A stretch of DNA of 61,690 nucleotides from Pseudobutyrivibrio sp. UBA3626 (GTDB lineage Bacteria > Bacillota > Clostridia > Lachnospirales > Lachnospiraceae). The position numbers were made by a program, and so were the translations under genes. The stretch spans positions 87,407 to 149,096 of the forward strand of contig DFLF01000008.1 in assembly GCA_002373675.1 (NCBI GenBank), in the 5' to 3' direction. The notes below the pieces were generated by a model. That model had not been told where the DNA came from. It ran no database searches and saw nothing but the letters and a program-made list of their open reading frames with translations. How positions within the stretch are numbered: position 1 is the stretch's first letter; every line of letters starts with the position of its first letter. Of this stretch, positions 1-8,813 are shown in pieces.

Positions 1-618
1 GATCTTCAGAAGTCAGTTGTAAAGGTTGATGAGGCATATAATGCTGTATTCGATATTGCATCACAAGGTGGTAAAATCCTCTTCGTAGGAACTAAGAAGC
101 AGGCTCAGGATACTATCAAAGCTGAAGCAGAGAGATGTGGTATGTACTATGTTAATGAGAGATGGCTTGGTGGTATGCTTACTAACTTTAAGACAATTCA
201 AAGCAGAATTGAGCGTCTTAAGGCTATTGAGAAAATGGAAGAAGATGGAACATTTGACGTTCTACCTAAGAAGGAAGTTATTGCACTTCGTAAAGAAATG
301 GATAAACTTACTAGAAACCTTGGTGGTATCAAGGAAATGGGACGTGTTCCTGATGCAATCTTCGTAGTTGATCCTAAGAAAGAAAGAATCTGTATTGAGG
401 AAGCACATGCTCTTGGTATTCCTCTTATTGGAATTGCTGATACAAACTGTGATCCAGAAGAATTAGATTTTGTTATTCCTGGTAATGATGATGCTATTCG
501 TGCAGTTAAGCTTATTGTGTCTAAGATGGCTGATGCTGTAATTGAAGCTAATCAGGGAACAATTGACGTTGATTCTGATGAAGAAGCAGAAGAAGAAGCT
601 AGTGAAGTTGAAGAATAA
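1..618 (+). CDS. rpsB: 30S ribosomal protein S2, 5'-truncated by window edge
   Basis: Structural protein of the small ribosomal subunit. The reading frame is open from base 1, giving 205 codons before the stop. The family is about 245 residues, so roughly 40 N-terminal residues lie outside the window. Recognisable S2 segments include GKILFVGTKKQA, YYVNERWLGGMLTNF, DAIFVVDPKKE and the run around IPLIGIADTNCDPEELDF. The C-terminus is a strongly acidic tail of Asp and Glu, common in clostridial S2. tsf follows after 31 bp, the usual bacterial rpsB-tsf pair. The truncation is an artefact of the window, not a broken gene. Confidence 0.97.
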   Translation, partial: DLQKSVVKVDEAYNAVFDIASQGGKILFVGTKKQAQDTIKAEAERCGMYYVNERWLGGMLTNFKTIQSRIERLKAIEKMEEDGTFDVLPKKEVIALRKEMDKLTRNLGGIKEMGRVPDAIFVVDPKKERICIEEAHALGIPLIGIADTNCDPEELDFVIPGNDDAIRAVKLIVSKMADAVIEANQGTIDVDSDEEAEEEASEVEE

Positions 619-649
619 TTTATTATAGATTTAATTGGAGGATTAAGTT

Positions 650-1729
650 ATGGCTATTACAGCAGCTATGGTTAAAGAATTGCGTGAGAAAACTGGCGCA
701 GGTATGATGGATTGTAAGAAGGCATTGACAGAAGTTGATGGTGATATGGAAGCAGCAATTGATGCTCTTAAGAAGAGTGGTGCTGCTAAAGCAGAGAAGA
801 AAGCTTCTAGAATTGCTGCTGAAGGAATCGCAAGAGTTGCTACTTCTGGTAATGAGGCTTGTGTAGTAGAAGTTAATTCTGAGACAGACTTTGTTGCCAA
901 GAATGAAATATTCCAGGAATTTGTACAGGATGTTGCTGAGAAGGCTCTTGCTTCATCGCTTAAGGGTGGCTCTAATGGTGAGGATGTTGAGGAACTATTG
1001 TCTTCAACAGGTCTTAAGGACGAATTAGTTGAGAAGACTGCTACAATTGGTGAGAAACTTTCAGTAAGACGTTTTGAGAAGGCTTCTGGTGATTTGGTTG
1101 TATCATATATTCATGGTGCAGGTAGAATCGGTGTTCTTGTTGCAGCAAATGGCGAGAATAATGATGCTAATAAGGAAGCTCTTAATAATATAGCTATGCA
1201 GATTGCTGCTATGAATCCTCAGTACATTTCACAGGCTGACATCTCAGAAGATGAGAAGGCTAAATTAGAGGATATTGTTAAGGAAAGTGCATTAAATGAT
1301 CCATTCTCACTTCCAAAACCAATTCTTATGGAGTTGATTGAGGAGGCTAAGGAGAAGCATTGGAACGATGAGGATAAGAAGATTTTCGAAGAGAAGAAGT
1401 CTAAGATGAACTTCCTTCCTAATTTCTTGTCAGAAGAGGCTAAGAATGCTCTTTCGGATATTGCAGTAGCTGCCAAAGAGAAGATTTATAGCAACAAGAT
1501 TTTCAGTGGTCTTGTAAGTGGCCGCGTTAACAAGCAGTACAAAGAGATTAGCCTTATGGATCAGGTATATGTTAAGGCTGAAGATGGAAAGCAGACAGTA
1601 GCTAAGTATTTAGAGTCTGTTGATAAGAATTTACAGATTACTAAGATGGTTCGTTTTGAAGTAGGCGAAGGCATCGAGAAGAAAGAAGAAGACTTTGCTG
1701 CAGAAGTTGCTGCACAGATGAACTCTTAA
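650..1729 (+). CDS. tsf: Elongation factor Ts, with an extended C-terminal half
   Basis: Nucleotide exchange factor that recycles EF-Tu from GDP to GTP in the cytoplasm. The N-terminal UBA-like region has the GAGMMDCKKAL signature (residues 16-26) and the exchange core has TDFVAKN (79-85). The start is preceded by GGAGG at good spacing. At 359 residues it is longer than the usual 280-310. The extra length lies between the MNPQY core segment and the conserved GRVNKQYKEISLMDQ segment, as a charged, helix-rich stretch of about 50 residues (around 215-275). The frame is continuous and codon use matches neighbours, so this looks like a real insertion rather than a frameshift. A hairpin terminator follows at 1773-1829. 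Confidence 0.96.
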   Translation: MAITAAMVKELREKTGAGMMDCKKALTEVDGDMEAAIDALKKSGAAKAEKKASRIAAEGIARVATSGNEACVVEVNSETDFVAKNEIFQEFVQDVAEKALASSLKGGSNGEDVEELLSSTGLKDELVEKTATIGEKLSVRRFEKASGDLVVSYIHGAGRIGVLVAANGENNDANKEALNNIAMQIAAMNPQYISQADISEDEKAKLEDIVKESALNDPFSLPKPILMELIEEAKEKHWNDEDKKIFEEKKSKMNFLPNFLSEEAKNALSDIAVAAKEKIYSNKIFSGLVSGRVNKQYKEISLMDQVYVKAEDGKQTVAKYLESVDKNLQITKMVRFEVGEGIEKKEEDFAAEVAAQMNS

Positions 1730-1772
1730 TTTATTAATATTGATTCAGGTGTTTTTACATCTGACTATTGGG

Positions 1773-1829
1773 GTGCATGTATTCTATTATAACTTAGTAT
1801 AAGTTGTAATAGTTTGCCTGCACTTTTTT
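1773..1829 (+). terminator. Rho-independent terminator after rpsB-tsf
   Basis: An outer stem GTGCA (1773-1777) pairs with TGCAC (1819-1823), and an inner 12-bp arm CTATTATAACTT pairs with AAGTTGTAATAG (one G-U) around the loop AGTAT. Six T follow at 1824-1829. It separates the ribosomal pair from the deacetylase gene, whose Shine-Dalgarno follows closely, so it may attenuate rather than fully stop read-through. Confidence 0.75.
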
Positions 1830-1843
1830 ATAAGGAGTAGTTA

Positions 1844-2776
1844 ATGAGCCAGGATAGTAATAGGAATGATAACAAAGTGGCTAGTGATATTAAGAAGAAT
1901 AAATCTAATCTTAAGAATACAAGAGATAAGAGGAAACGAGTTAACAGGATTAAATATGGAATAATAATTACCATTGCAATATCGATACTTGTTGCCTTAA
2001 TCTCAGTTATATGTCTTATTGTTTCAGTGGTCAAAATTAATTCGAGATTAAATAAAATCGAAGAAGGGACTTCTGCAAAGACTGGTGCTGACGAGGTGAC
2101 TTTAGTTAATTCTAATGCTAATGCTAATGTAATACCTCCGGATAGTAATGAGAAAACAAATGTATATCTTACATTTGACGATGGCCCAAGTGATAATACT
2201 GATTCCATTCTTGATACGTTAGCAAGATATAATGTTAAGGCAACATTTTTCTTAGTGGCAAAAGATGATCAGCCGTCGAAAGATAAGATAAAGAGGATTG
2301 CAAGTGAAGGTCATTCAATAGGTATACATTCATTTAGTCATAAATACTCTGAGATATATTCATCTCTTGATGCATTTAAGAATGATGTAAGCTCTATGGT
2401 TGAATATCTTGAACCGATTATTGGATACAAGCCTAAATTGTACAGATTTCCAGGTGGAAGTAGCAATAAAGTAACTAATGTAGACATTCAGGATTGTATT
2501 TCATATATTAATTCTCAAGGCATGAAGTATTATGATTGGAACGTATCTAGTGGAGATGCTGTAAGTAATGCATATACTCCTGATGAATTAGTTGAAAATG
2601 TTATGAAAGATGTGTTAAAATACAAGACGTCGGTAGTACTTTTACATGATGCTAATGCAAAGGGAGCCACAGCCGAGGCATTACCTGGACTGATAGAGGC
2701 CTTGCAGGCAGCAAATGTGAATATTTTGCCTATTACAGACAGTACACCTCTTGTGCAGCATGTAGAGGCTAAATAA
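1844..2776 (+). CDS. Membrane-anchored polysaccharide deacetylase (NodB family, CE4)
   Basis: Predicted cell-surface de-N-acetylase acting on peptidoglycan or another N-acetylated polymer. A lysine/arginine-rich cytoplasmic segment precedes one membrane helix at about residues 38-63 (no cleavage site), followed by an Asn/Ala linker and the NodB domain from about 107. The five family motifs are present: TFDDGPS with catalytic Asp112/Asp113, HSFSH with metal-binding His162 and His166, RFPGG at 201, DWN at 231 and LLHD with His268. It is 310 residues, starts 14 bp after a terminator with its own AAGGAG site, and is followed 22 bp later by the bactofilin-like gene, so both probably serve the envelope. 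The precise substrate cannot be read from sequence. Confidence 0.9.
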   Translation: MSQDSNRNDNKVASDIKKNKSNLKNTRDKRKRVNRIKYGIIITIAISILVALISVICLIVSVVKINSRLNKIEEGTSAKTGADEVTLVNSNANANVIPPDSNEKTNVYLTFDDGPSDNTDSILDTLARYNVKATFFLVAKDDQPSKDKIKRIASEGHSIGIHSFSHKYSEIYSSLDAFKNDVSSMVEYLEPIIGYKPKLYRFPGGSSNKVTNVDIQDCISYINSQGMKYYDWNVSSGDAVSNAYTPDELVENVMKDVLKYKTSVVLLHDANAKGATAEALPGLIEALQAANVNILPITDSTPLVQHVEAK

Positions 2777-2798
2777 ATAAAAACTGGAGGAAAATATT

Positions 2799-3662
2799 AT
2801 GGGATTTTTTAAGGAATTTAAGGATGATTTTTCAGATGCAGTAAATGAGCTTGTCCCTGAAGCGAACTATGATGATTCTAATGAGAATTTAGATACATCA
2901 GACGATATGGTTGATACACTGGATGAAGAAATCGATGTAGATAATGAATTATCAAAACTTGATGGTTTGTTTGAGCAGGTTTCTAAGAAGGTTGACAACA
3001 ATGAGACAATTGCTGTAACTGATAAAGCTGAGTCTGAAGATAAAAAGGCTGATAAGAAAGATAAGAAAGACAGGAAAGACAAGAAAGATAAGAAGGCAGA
3101 CAAGAAATCTGATAAGAAGGAGAATAATAGCATGGATTCATTTCAAACATTTACACCCAATGATACAACAAGTGATAATACTCAGACAACTGCAACTACT
3201 ATATCAACAGCAGCTGCCAGTGATGAGAATGCAGTAATTACAAAGGGTATGACAATTACAGGTAACTTAGAGTCAACAGGTTCTATCAATGTTGAAGGAA
3301 CAATTAATGGTGATATTACTTGTAATGGTAAGCTTGTTATTACAGGTCTTGTTGAGGGAAACAGTAATTCTGCAGAGTTCTTCGCTGATTCTGCAAGAGT
3401 TGTTGGTGAAGTCAATACATCAGGAACTGCTAAAGTTGGTGTTGGTTCAGTAGTAGTTGGTAATATTGTAGCTACATCTGCTGTAATTGCCGGTGCTGTT
3501 AAAGGCGATATTGATGTTCAGGGACCTGTTGTTGTTGATACATCAGCTGTTGTTGTTGGTAATATCAAGTCGCGTTCAGTACAGATTAATAATGGTGCTG
3601 TTATTGAAGGTTTCTGTTCACAGACATATTCAGATGTTGATGTTGAGGGTGTATTTGGATAA
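2799..3662 (+). CDS. Bactofilin-like polymer-forming protein with Lys/Asp-rich linker
   Basis: The C-terminal half (about 145-287) is a bactofilin/DUF583-type right-handed beta-helix, seen as short repeats with alternating Gly, Val and Ile (GSINVEGTINGDITCNGKLV, then many V-V-G-N-I units). Bactofilins form cytoskeletal filaments at the inner membrane and often scaffold cell-wall enzymes, consistent with the deacetylase just upstream. The N-terminal half is acidic and looks disordered. Residues 80-108 are an almost pure Lys/Asp repeat (units like DKKDKK). The gene starts after GGAGG and its stop TAA shares one base with the pyrH ATG, so the two are translationally coupled. A gene of this type between tsf and pyrH is not the classic order. 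Confidence 0.82.
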   Translation: MGFFKEFKDDFSDAVNELVPEANYDDSNENLDTSDDMVDTLDEEIDVDNELSKLDGLFEQVSKKVDNNETIAVTDKAESEDKKADKKDKKDRKDKKDKKADKKSDKKENNSMDSFQTFTPNDTTSDNTQTTATTISTAAASDENAVITKGMTITGNLESTGSINVEGTINGDITCNGKLVITGLVEGNSNSAEFFADSARVVGEVNTSGTAKVGVGSVVVGNIVATSAVIAGAVKGDIDVQGPVVVDTSAVVVGNIKSRSVQINNGAVIEGFCSQTYSDVDVEGVFG

Positions 3663-4357
3663 TGAAGAGAGTATTATTAAAGCTTAGCGGTGAAGCGCTT
3701 GCAGGAGATAAGAAGACAGGCTTTGATGAAGACACATGTATCGAAGTTGCAAAACAGGTAAAAGCAATTGTTGACGATGGTAATCAAGTTGGTATTGTAA
3801 TCGGTGGTGGCAATTTCTGGCGTGGAAGATCAAGTAACACAATAGAGAGAACCAAAGCTGATCAGATAGGTATGCTTGCTACTGTTATGAATTGTATATA
3901 TGTATCTGAGATATTTAGATATATCGGCATGAAAACAATGGTTATGACACAGTTTGCATGTGGAGACTGTTCTGTTATGTATTCTAAAGATGAAGCCATG
4001 AAAGCTTTAAAGGATGATAAAGTTGTATTCTTTGCCGGGGGAACAGGACATCCTTATTTCTCCACAGATACAGCTACAATTCTTAGAGCAATTGAGATAG
4101 AAGCTGATTGTATACTTCTTGCCAAGTCAATTGATGGAGTATATGATTCTGATCCTGCTACTAATCCTAATGCTAAGCGTTATGATACAATTTCTATTCA
4201 GGATGTTATTGATAATAGACTTGGTGTTGTTGACCTTAGCGCATCAATTATGTGCATGGAAAACGATATGCCAATGTATGTATTTGCTCTCAATGAAGAA
4301 GGAAGCATTAAGAAGGCAATTTCTGGTAAGTTTAATGGTACAATAGTTACAGTTTAG
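3662..4357 (+). CDS. pyrH: UMP kinase
   Basis: Phosphorylates UMP to UDP with ATP in pyrimidine nucleotide synthesis; cytoplasmic hexamer of the amino acid kinase fold. It opens with KRVLLKLSGEAL (phosphate-binding Lys), and has GGGNFWRG and the nucleotide-site segment GGTGHPYFSTDTA. At 231 residues it is a normal length. Its ATG overlaps the stop of the bactofilin gene (TAATG) and frr follows after 14 bp with a GGGGGGA site. The pyrH-frr pair is conserved across bacteria. Confidence 0.97.
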   Translation: MKRVLLKLSGEALAGDKKTGFDEDTCIEVAKQVKAIVDDGNQVGIVIGGGNFWRGRSSNTIERTKADQIGMLATVMNCIYVSEIFRYIGMKTMVMTQFACGDCSVMYSKDEAMKALKDDKVVFFAGGTGHPYFSTDTATILRAIEIEADCILLAKSIDGVYDSDPATNPNAKRYDTISIQDVIDNRLGVVDLSASIMCMENDMPMYVFALNEEGSIKKAISGKFNGTIVTV

Positions 4358-4371
4358 GGGGGAAGTCATTT

Positions 4372-4926
4372 ATGGACGAAAGATTAAATAAATACGACGA
4401 GAAGATGCAAAAGTCATTAAATAATCTTTATACAGAATATAATTCAATTCGTGCTGGAAGAGCTAATCCACATGTACTAGACGGTGTGCAGGTTGATTAC
4501 TACGGAACACCTACACCGATTCAACAGGTTGCAAATGTGTCTGTTCCCGAACCAAGACTTATCCAGATTCAACCATGGGAAGCATCTATGGTTAAAGAAA
4601 TAGAGAAAGCAATTCAGACTTCAGATGTGGGAATTAATCCGACTAATGATGGTAAAGTTATTAGATTGGTATTTCCTGAACTTACGGAAGAACGTCGTAA
4701 AGAACTTGCCAAAGATGTTAAGAAAAAGGGTGAGAATGCGAAAGTTGCTGTAAGAAATATCAGAAGAGATGCTAATGATTCTTTCAAGAAATTATCTAAA
4801 GAAAGCGATATCTCTGAAGATGAAATTAAGGAATTAGAAGATGATGTACAGAAGCTTACAGATAAATATATCAGTAAGATTGATGGTGCTGTAGATGAGA
4901 AGACTGAGGAAATACTTAAAGTATAG
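4372..4926 (+). CDS. frr: Ribosome recycling factor
   Basis: Releases the post-termination ribosome from mRNA together with EF-G. The 184-residue protein matches family length and shows the typical EYNSIRAGRANPHVLDGV segment, PIQQVANVSVPEPR in the beta domain, and the LTEERRKELAK and VRNIRRDAND segments of the three-helix bundle. It is the last gene before a clear terminator at 4936-4965, so the preceding block probably ends here for a fraction of transcripts. Confidence 0.97.
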   Translation: MDERLNKYDEKMQKSLNNLYTEYNSIRAGRANPHVLDGVQVDYYGTPTPIQQVANVSVPEPRLIQIQPWEASMVKEIEKAIQTSDVGINPTNDGKVIRLVFPELTEERRKELAKDVKKKGENAKVAVRNIRRDANDSFKKLSKESDISEDEIKELEDDVQKLTDKYISKIDGAVDEKTEEILKV

Positions 4927-4935
4927 TAAGAATTA

Positions 4936-4965
4936 AAGGACACATATATAAAGTGTCCTTTTTTT
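4936..4965 (+). terminator. Rho-independent terminator between frr and uppS
   Basis: A perfect 8-bp stem AAGGACAC / GTGTCCTT (4936-4943 with 4953-4960), a 9-base loop and a T run to 4965. It lies only 24 bp upstream of the uppS ATG at 4989. It also shows that an upstream in-frame ATG at 4953, inside the stem, cannot be the real uppS start. Confidence 0.88.
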
Positions 4966-4988
4966 ATAAAAGATTAGGGGGAATAATC

Positions 4989-5684
4989 ATGGTACCAAAT
5001 CATATAGCAATTATTCTTGATGGTAATGGAAGATGGGCGAAGAAGAGAGGACTTCCGCGTACAGCTGGTCATACACAGGGAGCTAAGAATATAGAGACAA
5101 TTAGTAGAGCTGCGTATAAAATGGGTGTAAAATATCTGACAATATATGTATTCTCTACAGAGAATTGGAAGAGACCTCAAAGTGAAGTAGATGCAATAAT
5201 GAAACTGCTTAATAACTATCTTTCTAATTGTCTTAAGAATGCGAAGAAAAATAATATGCAGGTTAGGATATTAGGCGATAAGACAAGACTTGATCCTGAT
5301 ATGCAGAAAAAAATTGCAGAACTTGAAGAAGTGTCTAAACAATATGATGGACTTAATCTTAATGTTGCAATTAATTATGGAAGCAGAGATGAGATTGTAA
5401 GAGCAACTCGTACCATAGCAGAAGATGTTCGGTCTGGAAAGATTAATCCTGATGATATTACTGATGAGATGATTAGTAATTATTTAGATACGAGGGAAGT
5501 GCCGGATCCGGATTTCTTAATTAGAACAAGTGGAGAAGAGAGACTTTCCAATTACCTGCTTTGGCAACTTGCCTATAGCGAGTTTTATTTTACAGATGTT
5601 CCATGGCCTGATTTCTCGGTTAAGGATTTGGAAATGGCTATAGAAGAATATAATAGAAGAAATAGAAGATATGGAAATGTGTAA
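4989..5684 (+). CDS. uppS: Isoprenyl transferase (undecaprenyl diphosphate synthase)
   Basis: Cis-prenyltransferase that extends farnesyl diphosphate with isopentenyl diphosphate to make the C55 lipid carrier for peptidoglycan. Start chosen at 4989, after GGGGGA with good spacing; the in-frame ATG at 4953 lies in a terminator. The 231-residue product begins MVPNHIAIILDGNGRW, with the catalytic Asp in DGNGRW (residues 11-16) and the C-terminal RTSGEERLSNYLLWQ and YSEFYF motifs. cdsA follows, as in most bacteria, so lipid carrier and phospholipid precursors are made from the same operon. Confidence 0.96.
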   Translation: MVPNHIAIILDGNGRWAKKRGLPRTAGHTQGAKNIETISRAAYKMGVKYLTIYVFSTENWKRPQSEVDAIMKLLNNYLSNCLKNAKKNNMQVRILGDKTRLDPDMQKKIAELEEVSKQYDGLNLNVAINYGSRDEIVRATRTIAEDVRSGKINPDDITDEMISNYLDTREVPDPDFLIRTSGEERLSNYLLWQLAYSEFYFTDVPWPDFSVKDLEMAIEEYNRRNRRYGNV

Positions 5685-5704
5685 TACATTTCTGAGGAGG
5701 AAAA

Positions 5705-6550
5705 ATGGCAGAGAATAGTAAAGAAACTAACATAGATAAGAAAAGTGGATTTGTTCAAAGATTAATATCTGGAATTGTACTTATCGCAATACTTCTTGTT
5801 ATTATTATCCTGGGCGGTCCGGTACTTCTAATATCAATGGGAATTATTTCAATAATTGGTATGTGGGAGTTATATAAAGTATTTAATGTACACAAAAGTG
5901 TTGCCGGTATATTTGGTTACATTTTTTGTGCGCTTTTTTATGTGAATCTACAATTTGGATTTTTGAGAGAGACTTATCTCCTTTTTGTTGTATTTCTAAT
6001 TGTTGAACTTGCAATATTTGTTTTTTCATATCCTAATTATAAAGCTGAACAGATTATGGCAGTCTTTTTTGGATTATTCTATGTTGCAGTAATGATTTCA
6101 TTCATATATCAGACAAGGAGTCTTCCAAGTAACGGAGCATTTGTTGTATGGCTTATATTCTGTTGCTCATGGGGAGCAGATACATGTGCATATTGTGTGG
6201 GTATGCTATTTGGTAAGCACAAGATGTCACCAAAGCTTAGTCCTAAGAAATCAGTAGAAGGAGCTATTGGCGGAATTGTTGGAGCTGCTCTTATTGCAGC
6301 AATATATCTTATTATCGTAAGAAACTATATGAATATAGTTTGGCTTGATATATTAATTCTATCTGCTATTGTTGCAGTAGGTGCTTTTATATCAATAATT
6401 GGAGATCTTGCTGCTTCTGCAATCAAGAGGTTTTATGATATAAAGGATTATGGCAATTTAATACCAGGCCATGGGGGAATACTTGATAGATTTGATTCAG
6501 TGATTATAACTGCACCAATAATATATTTATTATCCTTCTATTTTGTGTAA
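5705..6550 (+). CDS. cdsA: Phosphatidate cytidylyltransferase (CDP-diacylglycerol synthase)
   Basis: Integral membrane enzyme converting phosphatidic acid and CTP to CDP-diacylglycerol, the branch point for phospholipids. The protein is strongly hydrophobic with about eight membrane segments. It ends with the family signature SAIKRFYDIKDYGNLIPGHG, followed by GGILDRFDS, whose Asp residues bind metal. Length (281) is typical. It starts after GAGGAGG just downstream of uppS. dxr follows after a 43-bp gap with no terminator. Confidence 0.95.
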   Translation: MAENSKETNIDKKSGFVQRLISGIVLIAILLVIIILGGPVLLISMGIISIIGMWELYKVFNVHKSVAGIFGYIFCALFYVNLQFGFLRETYLLFVVFLIVELAIFVFSYPNYKAEQIMAVFFGLFYVAVMISFIYQTRSLPSNGAFVVWLIFCCSWGADTCAYCVGMLFGKHKMSPKLSPKKSVEGAIGGIVGAALIAAIYLIIVRNYMNIVWLDILILSAIVAVGAFISIIGDLAASAIKRFYDIKDYGNLIPGHGGILDRFDSVIITAPIIYLLSFYFV

Positions 6551-6593
6551 ATATTTTTCAAATAATTTAGTATTATATTGTTAGGAGATGAGT

Positions 6594-7733
6594 ATGAGAA
6601 AAATAGCAATTCTTGGAACGACAGGTTCTATTGGAACACAGACACTTTCAATTGTTAGAGAGAAGAAAGACCTTGATGTTGTTGCTATGTCTTGTGGTTC
6701 AAATATTGATTTGTTTGAAAAGCAGATACGAGAATTTAAACCGCTTCTTGTCTCTTGTGGAAATAATGATAAGGCATTAGAACTTAAGAAGAGAATATCA
6801 GATCTTGATGTTGAAGTTATGTCTGGTATGGATGGCCTTATTGCAGTATCGACTATTCCTGAAGCAGAAATTGTTGTTACAGCAATTGTAGGTATGCTTG
6901 GTATAAGACCGACTGTTGCTGCGATTAATGAAGGTAAAGATATTGCTCTTGCTAACAAAGAGACCTTAGTTACAGCAGGACATATTATAATGCCCCTTGC
7001 AAAAGAGAAGAATATATCAATTCTTCCTGTTGATAGCGAGCATTCTGCTATATTTCAATCCCTTCAAGGCAATGAAGTAAATAACATTCATAAGATTCTA
7101 CTTACTGCCAGTGGTGGACCTTTTAGAGGCTTTTCGAAAAAACAATTAGAAAATGTTACTTTGGAAGATGCATTAAAACATCCTAACTGGGAGATGGGCA
7201 AAAAAATAACCATAGATTCTGCTACAATGGTAAATAAAGGTCTAGAGGTAATGGAAGCTAAATGGTTATTTGGTGTGGATTTGGACAGAATTGAAGTTGT
7301 AGTACATCCTCAATCAATTCTTCACTCAGCTGTTGAATATGATGATGGTGCAGTAGTTGGACAACTTGGTCTGCCTGATATGAGACTTCCAATTCAATAT
7401 GCACTATACTATCCTAAGAGGCTTCCCATGTCAGGAGATTATCTTGATTTATTTAAAGTACAAGATATGACATTTGAAAAACCTGATTTAGACGTATTTG
7501 TAGGGTTAAAATATGCATACGAAGCTCAAAGAAAGGGTGGCAATATGCCTACAATATTTAATGCTGCAAATGAGAAGGCAGTGGCATTATTCTTGAATAA
7601 GAAGATTGGCTTTACGGATATTTATAGATTGATTAAGGATTCTATGGATTCTATGGAATTTATTGATAATCCTAATCTGGATGAGATTCTTTATACGGAA
7701 AGTGAAGTATACAAATATTTGGACAATTATTAA
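6594..7733 (+). CDS. dxr: 1-deoxy-D-xylulose 5-phosphate reductoisomerase
   Basis: Second enzyme of the MEP isoprenoid pathway, making MEP with NADPH and a divalent metal. The Rossmann motif GTTGSIG is at residues 8-14, and the catalytic segments DSEHSAIFQ and HPNWEMGKKITIDSATMVNK are intact. Start chosen at 6594 because AGGAG (6583-6587) sits 6 bases upstream; the ATG at 6588 abuts that site and is too close. 379 residues, family-typical. Its genomic partner in the pathway, ispG, is two genes downstream with rseP between, a conserved Firmicute arrangement. Confidence 0.97.
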   Translation: MRKIAILGTTGSIGTQTLSIVREKKDLDVVAMSCGSNIDLFEKQIREFKPLLVSCGNNDKALELKKRISDLDVEVMSGMDGLIAVSTIPEAEIVVTAIVGMLGIRPTVAAINEGKDIALANKETLVTAGHIIMPLAKEKNISILPVDSEHSAIFQSLQGNEVNNIHKILLTASGGPFRGFSKKQLENVTLEDALKHPNWEMGKKITIDSATMVNKGLEVMEAKWLFGVDLDRIEVVVHPQSILHSAVEYDDGAVVGQLGLPDMRLPIQYALYYPKRLPMSGDYLDLFKVQDMTFEKPDLDVFVGLKYAYEAQRKGGNMPTIFNAANEKAVALFLNKKIGFTDIYRLIKDSMDSMEFIDNPNLDEILYTESEVYKYLDNY

Positions 7734-7748
7734 TTACGGAGATTATAC

Positions 7749-8786
7749 ATGCTTAAAATCATTCTAGCTATATTAATTTTTAGTTTTATTGTTATATTTC
7801 ATGAGCTGGGGCATTTCTTCGTTGCTAAGAGATGCAATGTCAAAGTAAATGAGTTCTGGCTTGGAATGGGACCAACAATCGTTGGATTTACTAAGGGTGA
7901 AACAAAGTATTGCTTAAAACTCCTTCCATTTGGCGGTGCATGCGTAATGGAAGGTGAGGACGAAGAGAGTGATGATGAAAGAGCCTTTAATAAAAAGCCT
8001 GTATGGCAGAGATTCTTAATAGTTCTTGCCGGTCCTTTTAACAATTTTATTCTTGCGCTTATATTATGTGTTATAGTTGTTGCCACCATGGGAATAGATA
8101 AACCGATAGTTGATTCTGTTGCTGACAATTCTTCTGCCTCAGAATCAGGGCTGTTATCCGGTGATGAGATTACTCGTCTTGATGATTATAATGTGCATTT
8201 CTCCCATGAAGTATCTGCATATGTATTCTTTCATTCAGATGAAAATATTGAAGTTACATATGAGAGAAATGGAGAAGAGAATACAACATATGTAACACCA
8301 AAGTATGATGAAGCTAAAGGAAGATTTCTGATAGGTGTTAATTGGAATGGAGAGTATTATGATGGCAATTTCTTTGAGGATATATATTATGGAATGTGCC
8401 AGATGAAATACTATATATATTCAACATTTAAGAGTTTATCATCTCTTGTTACCGGCAGAGTATCTATCAAAGAAATGTCCGGTCCTGTTGGTATAGTCAA
8501 AGTTATAGGAGATACTTACGAACAGTCTAAGAGTTCAGGAGCGCTGTACATACTTATGAATCTGCTTAATCTGTCTGCTCTTCTTTCAGCGAACTTAACT
8601 GTTATGAATCTTCTTCCTATTCCAGCGCTAGATGGTGGAAGACTAATACTCTTTATTGTTGAGGCAATTCGAAGAAAGAAGCTTAATCCTAATATTGAAG
8701 GAAAGATTCATTTGGCAGGATTTGTCCTTCTTATGGGACTTATGGTATTTGTAATGTATAATGATATTGTTAAGATATTCTTTTGA
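7749..8786 (+). CDS. rseP: Site-2 zinc metalloprotease, RseP/RasP family
   Basis: Intramembrane protease (M50) that cuts anti-sigma factors and remnant signal peptides inside the membrane. Zinc-binding HELGH is at residues 18-22 in the first membrane helix. A PDZ domain lies in the middle (VADNSSASESGLLSGDEITR), and the second metal motif, NLLPIPALDGG, is near residue 290 in the C-terminal membrane region. 345 residues. Located between dxr and ispG as in Bacillus and other Firmicutes. The substrate in this organism is not shown by the window. Confidence 0.95.
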   Translation: MLKIILAILIFSFIVIFHELGHFFVAKRCNVKVNEFWLGMGPTIVGFTKGETKYCLKLLPFGGACVMEGEDEESDDERAFNKKPVWQRFLIVLAGPFNNFILALILCVIVVATMGIDKPIVDSVADNSSASESGLLSGDEITRLDDYNVHFSHEVSAYVFFHSDENIEVTYERNGEENTTYVTPKYDEAKGRFLIGVNWNGEYYDGNFFEDIYYGMCQMKYYIYSTFKSLSSLVTGRVSIKEMSGPVGIVKVIGDTYEQSKSSGALYILMNLLNLSALLSANLTVMNLLPIPALDGGRLILFIVEAIRRKKLNPNIEGKIHLAGFVLLMGLMVFVMYNDIVKIFF

Positions 8787-8813
8787 TTAAATGTGTGATA
8801 TAAGGGGGCTTTT

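Noticed and set aside
4953..4988. Longer N-terminus for uppS
   Set aside because: The upstream ATG lies within the frr terminator stem and has no ribosome site; 4989 gives the normal family start.
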